Origin: Pseudomonas paracarnis
GTDB taxonomy: Bacteria; Pseudomonadota; Gammaproteobacteria; Pseudomonadales; Pseudomonadaceae
NCBI RefSeq assembly: GCF_904063055.1
Contig: NZ_CAJFCN010000010.1
Coordinates: 1-64,000 of the forward strand
Reading direction: 5' to 3'
Length of the DNA: 64,000 nt
The notes under the pieces were generated by a model. That model was not told the DNA's origin, searched no databases, and saw only the letters and a program-made list of their open reading frames with translations. Below are positions 53,653-61,968 of the stretch, piece after piece. Both the position numbers and the translations under genes were made by a program. Every line of letters starts with the position of its first letter. The stretch's first letter is position 1.

Positions 53653-55230
53653 TCACTCCCACTCAATCGTCGCCGGCGGCTTGCTCGACACGTCATACGT
53701 CACGCGGGAGATACCTTCGATCTCATTGATGATACGGCCGCTGACCGTCTCCAGCAGTTCGTAAGGCAGGTGTGCCCAACGCGCTGTCATGAAGTCGATG
53801 GTCTCTACGGCGCGCAGCGCAACAACCCATGCGTAACGACGACCATCGCCGACAACGCCCACCGATTTCACCGGCTGGAACACCACGAACGCCTGGCTGA
53901 CCTTGTGGTACCAGTCGGCCTTGCGCAGTTCTTCGATGAAGATGTGGTCGGCGCGGCGAAGCAGGTCGGCGTATTCCTTCTTCACTTCACCCAGGATACG
54001 CACACCCAGGCCCGGGCCTGGGAATGGGTGGCGGTAGACCATGTCGTACGGCAGGCCCAGTTCCAGGCCCAGACGGCGGACTTCGTCCTTGAACAGTTCG
54101 CGCAGCGGTTCTACCAGCTTGAGGTTCATTTCCTCAGGCAGGCCACCCACGTTGTGGTGGGACTTGATCACGTGGGCCTTGCCGCTTTTGGCGCCGGCCG
54201 ATTCGATCACGTCGGGGTAGATGGTGCCCTGGGCGAGGTACTTGATGTTGTCCAGTTTGTTGGACTCGGCATCGAACACGTCGATGAAGGTGCGGCCGAT
54301 GATCTTGCGCTTCTTCTCCGGGTCGGACTCGCCGGCCAGGTTGTTGAGGAACTGGTCCTCAGCGTTGGCGCGGATCACCTTGACGCCCATGTTCTCGGCG
54401 AACATGGCCATCACTTGCTCACCTTCGTGCAGGCGCAGCAGGCCGTTGTCGACAAACACGCAGGTCAGTTGGTCGCCGATGGCCTTGTGCAGCAGTGCCG
54501 CTACAACCGAGGAGTCAACGCCGCCGGACAGGCCAAGCAATACGTTGTCAGTGCCGACCTGGGCGCGCACTTGGGCGATGGCATCTTCAGCAATTTTCGA
54601 CGGGGTCCACAGGGCTTCACACTCGCAGATGTCGAGGATGAAACGCGACAGGATGCGCCCGCCTTGCTTGGTGTGGGTCACTTCCGGGTGGAATTGCACG
54701 CCGTAGTAGCGACGCTCGTCGCTGAACATGCCGGCAATCGGGCAGCTCGGGGTGCTTGCCAGGATGTGGAAGTCTTCCGGCATTTTGGTGACCTTGTCAC
54801 CGTGGCTCATCCACACGTCGAGGCCGAACAGGCCGTCGGCGTCGATGTGGTCTTCGATGCCGTCCAGCAGGCGGCTCTTGCCGACCACGTCTACACGGGC
54901 ATAACCGAATTCACGCAACTCGGAACCTTCAACCTTGCCGCCCAGTTGCTCGGCCATGGTCTGCATGCCGTAGCAGATGCCGAACACCGGCACGCCCAGG
55001 TCGAATACCGCCTGCGGGCAGCGCGGGCTGTTGGCTTCGTGAACGGACTCGGGGCCACCGGCGAGAATGACGCCTTTGGGTGCGAATTCGCGGATCGCTT
55101 CATCGTCCATGTCGAACGGGTGCAGTTCGCAGTACACGCCGATTTCACGCACGCGGCGGGCGATCAGTTGGGTGTACTGGGAACCGAAGTCGAGGATCAG
55201 GATGCGGTGGGCGTGAATGTCGAGGGCCAT
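53653..55230 (-). CDS. guaA: GMP synthase (glutamine-hydrolysing)
   Basis: A 525-residue enzyme that aminates XMP to GMP. The N-terminal class I glutaminase (about 8-200) has the Cys in VFGICYGMQTMAEQLGG and His-Glu in FHPEVTHT. The ATP-pyrophosphatase domain has the P-loop LGLSGGVDSSVVAALLHKA. The C-terminal dimerisation domain ends MTARWAHLPYELLETVSGRIINEIEGISRVTYDVSSKPPATIEWE. Full length, ATG start. It lies 80 bp downstream of guaB. Confidence 0.98.
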   Translation of the reverse strand: MALDIHAHRILILDFGSQYTQLIARRVREIGVYCELHPFDMDDEAIREFAPKGVILAGGPESVHEANSPRCPQAVFDLGVPVFGICYGMQTMAEQLGGKVEGSELREFGYARVDVVGKSRLLDGIEDHIDADGLFGLDVWMSHGDKVTKMPEDFHILASTPSCPIAGMFSDERRYYGVQFHPEVTHTKQGGRILSRFILDICECEALWTPSKIAEDAIAQVRAQVGTDNVLLGLSGGVDSSVVAALLHKAIGDQLTCVFVDNGLLRLHEGEQVMAMFAENMGVKVIRANAEDQFLNNLAGESDPEKKRKIIGRTFIDVFDAESNKLDNIKYLAQGTIYPDVIESAGAKSGKAHVIKSHHNVGGLPEEMNLKLVEPLRELFKDEVRRLGLELGLPYDMVYRHPFPGPGLGVRILGEVKKEYADLLRRADHIFIEELRKADWYHKVSQAFVVFQPVKSVGVVGDGRRYAWVVALRAVETIDFMTARWAHLPYELLETVSGRIINEIEGISRVTYDVSSKPPATIEWE

Positions 55231-55264
55231 GAAGTCAGTCTCGTCTAATGAATCAGAAACAACT

Positions 55265-55285
55265 CGGGGCTGAAGAACAGCCCCG
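55265..55285 (-). other. Intercistronic hairpin between guaB and guaA
   Basis: An 8-bp perfect stem CGGGGCTG/CAGCCCCG with a 5-nt loop. Leftward it is followed by AGTTGTTTCTG, a poor U-tract, so it is more likely a processing or partial-attenuation hairpin than a full terminator. Confidence 0.5.
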
Positions 55286-55310
55286 GTTACTTAACATTTT
55301 GCTGGAAGGC

Positions 55311-56780
55311 TCAACCTACACGGTAGTTTGGCGCTTCCTTGGTGATCTGCACGTCGTGGACATGGGATTCAGCCATGCCGGCGCCGGTGATCCGCACGAA
55401 CTCTGGCTTGGTGCGCATTTCTTCGATGTCGGCACTGCCGGTGTAGCCCATCGAGGAACGCAGGCCGCCCATCAGTTGATGGATGATCGCGCTCAGGGTG
55501 CCTTTGTACGGCACACGGCCTTCGATGCCTTCCGGTACGAGCTTCTCGGCGCCTGCCGAGGAGTCCTGGAAGTAACGGTCGGAAGAACCTTGCGCCTGGG
55601 ACATGGCGCCCAGCGAACCCATGCCACGGTAAGCCTTGTACGAACGACCCTGGAACAGTTCGATCTCGCCCGGCGCTTCTTCGGTACCTGCGAACATCGA
55701 GCCCATCATCACGCAGGAGGCACCGGCGACGATGGCCTTGGACAGGTCACCGGAGAACCGGATGCCGCCGTCGGCGATCAAGGGTACGCCCGTGCCTTCA
55801 AGGGCGGCGGCGACGTTGGCGATGGCGCTGATCTGCGGCACGCCCACACCGGCAACGATGCGCGTGGTGCAGATGGAACCTGGGCCGATACCGACCTTGA
55901 CTGCGTCGGCGCCCGCTTCGGCCAGGGCCTTGGCGGCAGCGCCGGTGGCGATGTTGCCGCCGATCACCTGCACGTCAGGGAAGTTCTGCTTGACCCAACG
56001 CACGCGGTCAATCACGCCTTTGGAGTGGCCGTGGGCGGTGTCGACCACTACCACGTCAACACCGGCGGCGACCAGGGCCGAGACCCGATCACCAGTGTCT
56101 TTACCGGTACCGACGGCAGCGCCAACACGCAGACGACCTTGGTCATCCTTGCTGGCCAGCGGGTAAGCCTTGGCTTTTTCGATGTCGTTGACGGTCATCA
56201 TGCCTTTGAGGGCGAATTTGTCGTCGACGATCAGCACGCGCTCGATGCGGTGCTTGTGCAGCAGTTCGCGCACATCGTTCTTGTCGGCGCCTTCCTTGAC
56301 GGTGACGAGGCGCTCTTTAGGCGTCATCACTTCACGGACGGTGACTTCAAGGCGGTTCTCGAAACGCACGTCACGGGAAGTGACGATGCCGACCAGGTCG
56401 CCATCGTGCAGCACCGGGACGCCGGAGATGTTGTGCATACGCGTGAGTTCGAACAGGTCACGCACGGTGGCGTCAGCTTCGATGGTGATCGGATCTTTCA
56501 CCACGCCGGCTTCGTAACGCTTGACCTTGCGCACTTCGGCAGCTTGCTGCTCGATGGTCATGTTCTTGTGGATGATGCCGATGCCGCCTTCCTGAGCCAT
56601 GGCAATGGCCAGACGGGCTTCGGTGACGGTGTCCATGGCAGCGGAAACCAGGGGAATATTCAGCTCGATGCCACGGGTTAGGCGGGTCTTGAGACTGACT
56701 TCGTTAGGAAGCACCTCGGAATAACCGGGCACTAGGAGAATGTCGTCGAATGTCAGAGCTTCTTGGCTGATACGCAGCAT
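55311..56780 (-). CDS. guaB: IMP dehydrogenase
   Basis: A 489-residue NAD-dependent enzyme that oxidises IMP to XMP, the first committed step to GMP. The N-terminus MLRISQEALTFDDILLVPGYSEVLP is standard. Two CBS domains are inserted at about residues 95-205. The catalytic loop holds Cys in GIGPGSICTTRIVAGVGVPQ, and the flap region has YRGMGSLGAM. I chose the ATG at 56780, with CGGGAG 8 bases upstream. Longer frames are unsupported. Forms the guaBA operon. Confidence 0.98.
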   Translation of the reverse strand: MLRISQEALTFDDILLVPGYSEVLPNEVSLKTRLTRGIELNIPLVSAAMDTVTEARLAIAMAQEGGIGIIHKNMTIEQQAAEVRKVKRYEAGVVKDPITIEADATVRDLFELTRMHNISGVPVLHDGDLVGIVTSRDVRFENRLEVTVREVMTPKERLVTVKEGADKNDVRELLHKHRIERVLIVDDKFALKGMMTVNDIEKAKAYPLASKDDQGRLRVGAAVGTGKDTGDRVSALVAAGVDVVVVDTAHGHSKGVIDRVRWVKQNFPDVQVIGGNIATGAAAKALAEAGADAVKVGIGPGSICTTRIVAGVGVPQISAIANVAAALEGTGVPLIADGGIRFSGDLSKAIVAGASCVMMGSMFAGTEEAPGEIELFQGRSYKAYRGMGSLGAMSQAQGSSDRYFQDSSAGAEKLVPEGIEGRVPYKGTLSAIIHQLMGGLRSSMGYTGSADIEEMRTKPEFVRITGAGMAESHVHDVQITKEAPNYRVG

Positions 56781-56816
56781 CGCGGGGGCTCCCGAGCGGG
56801 AAAATGGAAGCGCGCC

Positions 56817-56845
56817 ATTATATACATGCACCCTGCCCGGCTCAA
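56817..56845 (-). promoter_or_regulatory. Candidate sigma-70 promoter of guaBA
   Basis: Leftward TTGAGC (56840-56845), a 17-bp spacer and perfect TATAAT (56817-56822) lie about 37-65 bp before the guaB start. Confidence 0.7.
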
Positions 56846-56884
56846 TGTAAAACTCTGACAAACTTGGTAATACTGATAGATGGA

Positions 56885-57433
56885 TTAAAGCTCGACTTTG
56901 ACCCAGCTCATTTTCTGGTCCAACCAATCGGCAAATTCGTCGATAAAGCTCTGCTTGAACCCCGCCTCCGCCCAGTTGTTGAAGATGAACCCCAGGTTGG
57001 AAAACCCGCATTCCTGCAGGAACAGAAAACCGTTGATGTCATCTTCATGCCCACACAGCGGGCAGGTGAAGTTGTCGGTGTGGCCAGGCATCCAGTCTTC
57101 CAGGCTTTCGAACAGCGCCTCACCAACTTCCTTCAGGCATTCCGGGCAACCGGCTTCTTCAAGAAACCCCTTGGCCGGGGTATAGATGCAACGCTTGTAG
57201 ATGATCTCCAGGCCATTGACCGGCTCGTTGAACGGCAGCGCCTCGGGGTGCAGCACCACGGCGCGGGCGCCATCGGCCAGGGCGTAGCCCATGCGGTTGC
57301 CGGTACGCCCGCAAGTGGTGAGTTCTTCCTTGATGATGTTCTTGCGCACCAGCCAGCGCACAATCGCCCGGGCGCGGGGTTCGTGGACGGGCAAGGTGGA
57401 GATTTTCGGGACAAGGATGCTTTGGGAGTTCAT
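56885..57433 (-). CDS. Conserved hypothetical zinc-ribbon protein
   Basis: A 182-residue cytoplasmic protein with two CxxC pairs (AGCPECLKEVGE near residue 95 and FTCPLCGHEDDINGF near 123) that likely bind zinc, plus single Cys residues at TTCGRTGN and YKRCIY. The N-terminal part (VHEPRARAIVRWLVRKNIIKEELTTCG) may be a winged-helix-like segment. Some Pseudomonas annotations call it a sugar ABC transporter ATPase. No Walker motifs are present, so I reject that name. It is upstream of guaB on the same strand but separated by the guaB promoter. Confidence 0.75.
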   Translation of the reverse strand: MNSQSILVPKISTLPVHEPRARAIVRWLVRKNIIKEELTTCGRTGNRMGYALADGARAVVLHPEALPFNEPVNGLEIIYKRCIYTPAKGFLEEAGCPECLKEVGEALFESLEDWMPGHTDNFTCPLCGHEDDINGFLFLQECGFSNLGFIFNNWAEAGFKQSFIDEFADWLDQKMSWVKVEL

Positions 57434-57462
57434 GGGAGTCCTGCGGTGTGGCTATTGGCGCC

Positions 57463-57528
57463 ATCGCGGGCAAGCCCGGCTCCCACAGTTGATCGCATTC
57501 CAATGTGGGAGCCGGGCTTGCCCGCGAT
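57463..57528. repeat. REP inverted pair
   Basis: Compact doublet: ATCGCGGGCAAGCCC and GGGCTTGCCCGCGAT with CTCCCAC/GTGGGAG. It lies between the TSUP stop and the zinc-ribbon gene start. Confidence 0.85.
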
Positions 57529-57570
57529 GACGCCCGGGAGGACGGCAGCTTAATCCCTGAAAAAATCAGG

Positions 57571-58338
57571 TCAAGTACTCACATACCGCCCGATCAACGC
57601 AATACCACTGGCCAATACCAACCAGGTCACCAACCGCACGAACGCCTCCCGGGACAGCCGCATCGTCAGCCTGCGCCCACACCACAGCCCCAGGGCCATC
57701 GCCGGCAACAGACAAACCGCCAACATCGATAACGGCAAATCTGCATACACCCCGGCAATCAGGAACAAACTCAAACGCACGACCGTGCTGCAACTGATCA
57801 GCGCGCTTTGCGTGGCCCGCGCCTCGTCTTTGGGTAAACGGCTGTTAAGGTAAATCGCATATAAAAAGCCGCCACTACCAAATAGCGCACCAAACAGGCC
57901 ACCCACAGTGCCCATGGGAATCGACCAGCCCGCCGCCAATTGAGTCGGCCGCGCTTTCACCGCCAGGCTGTAAATCGCGTAGGCACTGATAAACAGCCCC
58001 ATCAACAACAGCAACAAGTCCGAATGCAAGTTGAGCAAAAACCCCACGCCCAGGCTGCAGCCGATGGCCATGCAGGGCAGCAACCGCAACAGTTCCGGCT
58101 TGTTCACATCGTGCCGCGCTTGCAGCAGGCCGCCAAACGCCGCGACAAAATCCAGCAGCACCAGCAACGGGATGATCTTCGACAGCGGCATGAATAGAAT
58201 CAGGATTGGCCCGGCGACCAAGGCCGTCCCGAACCCGGCAATGCCAAACACCACATAGGCCAGCACCACACCCAGGCCGATCACCAGCCAATCCACAGCC
58301 CCGAACGACCACTGACTCATCAACTCAACCAGGCTCAT
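57571..58338 (-). CDS. TSUP (TauE/SafE) family permease
   Basis: A 255-residue inner-membrane protein with about eight hydrophobic helices. It belongs to the TSUP family, whose members export or import sulfite, sulfoacetate and related anions. The family pattern GFGTALVAGPILILFMPLSKIIPLLVLLDFVAAFGGLLQARHDVN is clear, and the second half repeats it as GTVGGLFGALFGSGGFLYAIYL. AAGGAAT precedes the ATG. It is divergent from a LysR gene 99 bp away, which probably regulates it. Substrate unknown. Confidence 0.88.
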   Translation of the reverse strand: MSLVELMSQWSFGAVDWLVIGLGVVLAYVVFGIAGFGTALVAGPILILFMPLSKIIPLLVLLDFVAAFGGLLQARHDVNKPELLRLLPCMAIGCSLGVGFLLNLHSDLLLLLMGLFISAYAIYSLAVKARPTQLAAGWSIPMGTVGGLFGALFGSGGFLYAIYLNSRLPKDEARATQSALISCSTVVRLSLFLIAGVYADLPLSMLAVCLLPAMALGLWCGRRLTMRLSREAFVRLVTWLVLASGIALIGRYVST

Positions 58339-58437
58339 GGGTTATTCCTTGTTGGACATGGCCTTCACTTTAGCCATTGTCTACTGTTGCGACTAATATC
58401 TTCAAAGCCAGCCACTCATCTCAAAAAGGCATGACTC

Positions 58438-59328
58438 GTGATCTCCACGCGGCAACTGCGTTACTTCGTCGAAATCGCCGAGAGCGGCAGCTTCAGTGCC
58501 GCGGCCGAACGCCTGTTTGTGGCGCAGTCGGCCTTGAGCCGGCAGATCAAGGAACTGGAAAATCAACTTCAAACCCCATTGTTCGAACGCACCGCACGCC
58601 AACCGCGGCTCACAGCGGCCGGTGAAGCGTTCTACCCACGGGCGCGCAATTTGTTGAGTGAGTTGCTCAAGGCCAGCGAAGTGGCGACCCTCGTAGGCAA
58701 TGGCCAGCTTGGCACGCTGCGCCTGAGTCACTCGAGCACCGTGCCGATGAGCGGCGCGTTATTGCACGGCATCAGCAACTGGCTAGAGCGCTGTCCGGGC
58801 GTGTCGGTGGATATTGCCAAGCTCTCCTCCGAAGCTCAGTTGGAGGATATCGCCGAGGGTCGCCTGGACGTCGGCCTGCTACGCTTGCCCGTACTGCGCC
58901 AGCGCGACGGCGTGCGTGTGCTGCCGTTGTACACGGAGCCGTTGGTGCTGGCGGTGCCGCCGAATCATCCGTTGGCACGCAGCGACGCGCCGGTGGAGTT
59001 GGCACAGCTAAAGGACCAAGCGTTTATCTCGATCCCCCATCCCCAACGCGGCGGGCTGAGTTATCTGTCGGCCGAATTGTGCATGCGTGCAGGTTTTTTC
59101 CCCAAGGCCGCACGGGTGATGTCGCGCAAGACCACGCAGTTGCAATTGATCCAGGCCGGTTTCGGTATTGCCTTGTTACCAAAATCCATGCAGGACATCG
59201 CCCCCGCCAACCTGCACTTTTTACCCCTGGCCGACCCGGACTGCCACAGCACCGTGGCCCTGGCCTGCGCGCAAGTGCAGAGCCCGCTGGTGGAGCAATT
59301 CTGTCAAACCCTGCACGAATGCCTATAA
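58438..59328 (+). CDS. LysR-family transcriptional regulator
   Basis: A 296-residue LTTR. The N-terminal HTH (about 1-60) reads MISTRQLRYFVEIAESGSFSAAAERLFVAQSALSRQIKELENQLQTPLFERTARQPRLT. An effector-binding domain follows (about 90-290). I chose the GTG at 58438 with AAGG upstream, because the family begins exactly here. The ATG at 58431 is out of frame. Divergence from the TSUP gene suggests it controls that gene. The stop is 10 bp before the xseA ATG. Confidence 0.92.
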   Translation: MISTRQLRYFVEIAESGSFSAAAERLFVAQSALSRQIKELENQLQTPLFERTARQPRLTAAGEAFYPRARNLLSELLKASEVATLVGNGQLGTLRLSHSSTVPMSGALLHGISNWLERCPGVSVDIAKLSSEAQLEDIAEGRLDVGLLRLPVLRQRDGVRVLPLYTEPLVLAVPPNHPLARSDAPVELAQLKDQAFISIPHPQRGGLSYLSAELCMRAGFFPKAARVMSRKTTQLQLIQAGFGIALLPKSMQDIAPANLHFLPLADPDCHSTVALACAQVQSPLVEQFCQTLHECL

Positions 59329-59338
59329 ACTGCCGCCC

Positions 59339-60718
59339 ATGATTAAAGATCCTTTTGCCCGTTTGGGCCTGGACCGCGAAGTCCTGACTGTCAGCCAGCT
59401 CAACGGCCGTGCGCGGGTGTTGCTGGAAGACGTGTTCACCAATATCTGGGTGGAAGGCGAGATCTCCAACCTCGCTCGCCCAGCCTCCGGCCATGTGTAT
59501 TTCACGCTCAAGGACAGTGGCGCCCAAGTACGTTGTGCGCTGTTTCGCAATAACGCGGCGCGGGTACGCCAGGCGTTGAAGGACGGGCTAGCGGTGAAGG
59601 TGCGCGGCAAGGTCTCGTTGTTCGAGGGCCGTGGTGATTACCAACTGATCCTCGATACCGTGGAGCCAGCCGGTGACGGTGCGCTGCGCCTGGCCTTTGA
59701 TGCACTGAAGGAAAAGCTGAGCGCCGAAGGCCTGTTCAGTGCCGAACGCAAGGTGGCGCTGCCGGTGCATCCTCGGCGCATCGGCATTATCAGCTCGCCC
59801 ACCGGCGCGGTGATTCGCGACATTATCAGCGTGTTCCGCCGCCGCGCGCCGAACGTTGAACTGACCCTGATCCCTACCGCCGTGCAAGGCCGCGAAGCAA
59901 TCCCGCAGATCGTGCGGGCGCTGAAACTCGCCGACGCTCGTGGTTTCGACGCGCTGATCCTGGCCCGTGGCGGTGGCTCCCTTGAAGACTTGTGGTGCTT
60001 CAACGAAGAGGCGGTGGCCCGCGCAATTGATGCCTGCGTTACCCCTATCGTCAGCGCCGTTGGTCATGAAACCGATGTGTCCATCAGCGACTTCGTGGCG
60101 GACGTCCGCGCCCCTACTCCCTCCGCCGCCGCCGAGTTGTTGGCTCCCGACGCCAGCCATCTGGTACGCCAGGTAGAAAACCTGCAGCGCCGCCTGGTGA
60201 TGCTGATGCGCAACCGCCTGAGCCACAGCCGCCTGCGCCTGGAAGGCATGGCCCGGCGCCTGCGTCATCCGGGCGAGCGCTTGCGCCAGCAGGCCCAGCG
60301 TCTGGATGACCTGGACATGCGCTTGCGTCGTGCCTTTGAGCGCAGCCTCAATACCCGTCGCGAGCGCTTGATCCGCCTGGAGACCCGCCTCGCCGGCCAG
60401 CACCCGGGCCGTCAACTGGCACTCTTGCGCCAGCGCCTGGACAGCCTCGCCGAACGCCTGCCCCGCGCCATGCGCGAAGGTCTCAAGGCTCGGCGTCTGC
60501 AACTGCAGAGCCAAGTGCAGACATTGCAGGTGGTCAGCCCGCTGGCGACCCTGGGCCGCGGCTACAGCATCCTGTTAGACGAGCGCGGCCAGGCGATTCG
60601 CAATGCCGCGCAAACCCACACCGGCCAGCGCCTCACCGCGCGCCTGGGTGAAGGCCAATTGCAAGTGCGGGTGGAAGACAACCACCTGACACCCGTCACC
60701 CTTTCATTATTGGATTGA
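59339..60718 (+). CDS. xseA: Exodeoxyribonuclease VII large subunit
   Basis: A 459-residue large subunit of ExoVII, which degrades ssDNA in both directions to oligonucleotides together with XseB (not in this window). The OB-fold domain (about 15-115) holds VFTNIWVEGEISNLARPASGHVYFTLKD. The catalytic part holds RIGIISSPTGAVIRDIISVFRRRAP, ILARGGGSLEDLWCFNEE and SAVGHETDVSISDFVADVRAPTPSAAAELL. A long Arg-rich coiled coil follows (about 285-400). I chose the ATG at 59339. Longer frames run back into the LysR gene. Confidence 0.97.
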   Translation: MIKDPFARLGLDREVLTVSQLNGRARVLLEDVFTNIWVEGEISNLARPASGHVYFTLKDSGAQVRCALFRNNAARVRQALKDGLAVKVRGKVSLFEGRGDYQLILDTVEPAGDGALRLAFDALKEKLSAEGLFSAERKVALPVHPRRIGIISSPTGAVIRDIISVFRRRAPNVELTLIPTAVQGREAIPQIVRALKLADARGFDALILARGGGSLEDLWCFNEEAVARAIDACVTPIVSAVGHETDVSISDFVADVRAPTPSAAAELLAPDASHLVRQVENLQRRLVMLMRNRLSHSRLRLEGMARRLRHPGERLRQQAQRLDDLDMRLRRAFERSLNTRRERLIRLETRLAGQHPGRQLALLRQRLDSLAERLPRAMREGLKARRLQLQSQVQTLQVVSPLATLGRGYSILLDERGQAIRNAAQTHTGQRLTARLGEGQLQVRVEDNHLTPVTLSLLD

Positions 60719-60721
60719 TCG

Positions 60722-61543
60722 ATGCCACGCCTACTGAGCCTGTTGATGCTGTTGTGCCTCACGCTTAATGCCCACGCCGACAGCTACATCACGCGAACCC
60801 TGAACAAACCGGTGCCTGGCGGCGTGGCCGTCGTCGAACTGGGCCCTTCGGCCACGGCGCCGAAAGCCACTTACCAGGGCAAGCCGGTGCTGGTGGTCAA
60901 AGAGCAGGACAACTGGCTGGCCATTGTCGGCATCCCGTTGACGGTCAAGCCCGGCAACGAGCGCATCAGCAGCGGTGGGCGCAACCTGCCGTTTATCGTC
61001 GGCTACAAGAAGTATCCGGAACAGCGCATCACTTTGAAGAACAAGAGCCAGGTCAACCCTGACCCGGCCCAGCTCAAGCGCATCGAAGGCGAACTGGCTG
61101 TGCAGCTCAAGGCTTACCGCAGTTTCAGCCCGAACTTGCCGAGCAATCTGGTGCTGGATAAACCGGTGAGCGGGCCGCTGTCGAGCAAGTTTGGCGTGCG
61201 ACGCTTCTTCAACGGCGAAGAGCGCAACCCGCACTCGGGCCTGGACTTCGCCGTGCCGGCCGGTACGCCGATCAAGACGCCCGCCAACGGCAAGGTCATT
61301 CTGGTGGGCAATTACTTCTTCAATGGCAACACGGTGTTCGTCGACCATGGCCAGGGTTTTATCAGCATGTTCTGCCATATGTCCAAAATCGACGTGAAGG
61401 TGGGCCAGCAACTGGTGCGCGGCGCGGTGGTGGGCAAGGTGGGTGCGACTGGCCGGGCGACTGGCCCGCACATGCACTGGAACGTCAGCCTGAACGATGC
61501 ACGTGTAGATCCAGCGATCTTTATCGGCGCGTTCCAACCCTGA
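60722..61543 (+). CDS. M23 family metallopeptidase
   Basis: A 273-residue periplasmic LytM-type endopeptidase or activator. It has a signal peptide (MPRLLSLLMLLCLTLNAHA), an N-terminal beta domain (about 20-140) and an M23 domain (about 165-265) with zinc ligands in NPHSGLDFAVPAGTPI (HxxxD) and GPHMHWNVSLN (HxH). All ligands are present, so real peptidoglycan-cleaving activity is plausible. It starts 4 bp after the xseA stop, implying co-transcription. Confidence 0.92.
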   Translation: MPRLLSLLMLLCLTLNAHADSYITRTLNKPVPGGVAVVELGPSATAPKATYQGKPVLVVKEQDNWLAIVGIPLTVKPGNERISSGGRNLPFIVGYKKYPEQRITLKNKSQVNPDPAQLKRIEGELAVQLKAYRSFSPNLPSNLVLDKPVSGPLSSKFGVRRFFNGEERNPHSGLDFAVPAGTPIKTPANGKVILVGNYFFNGNTVFVDHGQGFISMFCHMSKIDVKVGQQLVRGAVVGKVGATGRATGPHMHWNVSLNDARVDPAIFIGAFQP

Positions 61544-61567
61544 TATCAAATGTGAAACTACGGGCCT

Positions 61568-61633
61568 CATCGCGGGCAAGCCCGGCTCCTACATTGGAAG
61601 GCTGCCCAGTGTGGGAGCTGGCTTTCCTGCGAT
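61568..61633. repeat. Hybrid REP inverted pair
   Basis: The left arm is ATCGCGGGCAAGCCC with outer CTCCTAC. The right arm is GGCTTTCCTGCGAT with GTGGGAG, a decayed member of the other subtype. Confidence 0.75.
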
Positions 61634-61801
61634 GGTGCAAGCCGTCGCCTCAATTGCGCACCTGACAAACCCACAGCAACAAAAACACACACCACTCGAA
61701 ATTACGGCAATAAAATCTCGATTTTCGAGACAGCAAAAGAACTTATCTCAATTTTTCTTGACTGCTTGCCATCTTTCACCCCGGCGGTTAGGGTTGAGCT
61801 T

Positions 61802-61879
61802 ATGAAAACCTCTCACACCCTCATTCAGCTCCGCCAGCACCGCAGCCTGTGCCTTGTCAGCGCACGACTGCCAGGCTGA
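61802..61879 (+). CDS. Candidate leu leader peptide
   Basis: A 25-codon frame, MKTSHTLIQL onward, ends ARLPG. It has five Leu codons and lies 89 bp before leuA. A weak TGAG Shine-Dalgarno precedes it. After it come CTGCC and GGCAG boxes that could pair alternately, and a GGCCG-CCTTTTTT-CGGCC hairpin. This resembles leucine attenuation, but Leu codons are scattered rather than consecutive, so the mechanism is unproven. Confidence 0.5.
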   Translation: MKTSHTLIQLRQHRSLCLVSARLPG

Positions 61880-61968
61880 ATCGATCTGCCTCGTCCTAAA
61901 GTTTTATCCCCAATAACAGTTCTACGGCAGGCCGCCTTTTTTCGGCCCCTACAACCAAGGATTTTCCG

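Larger units (their letters stand above)
61544..61968. other. 425-bp intergenic region upstream of leuA
   Basis: It holds a hybrid REP (61568-61633), an AT-rich stretch with the palindrome TCTCGATTTTCGAGA (61715-61729), a candidate leader peptide (61802-61879) and then about 90 bp with repeated CTGCC boxes and GGCAG/GGCCG boxes before the leuA ribosome site (AAGGA). Confidence 0.6.

Noticed and set aside
53638..56681. Long rightward frames opposite guaA and guaB
   Set aside because: Antisense shadows of two textbook purine genes, with no recognisable domains.
56781..57011. N-terminal extension of guaB
   Set aside because: It crosses a strong TATAAT promoter and overlaps the neighbouring gene. 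The family starts at MLRISQEALTFDD.
61920..61955. A strong intrinsic terminator before leuA
   Set aside because: The T-run lies inside the loop of a GGCCG/CGGCC hairpin rather than after a stem, so a standard terminator could not be supported.
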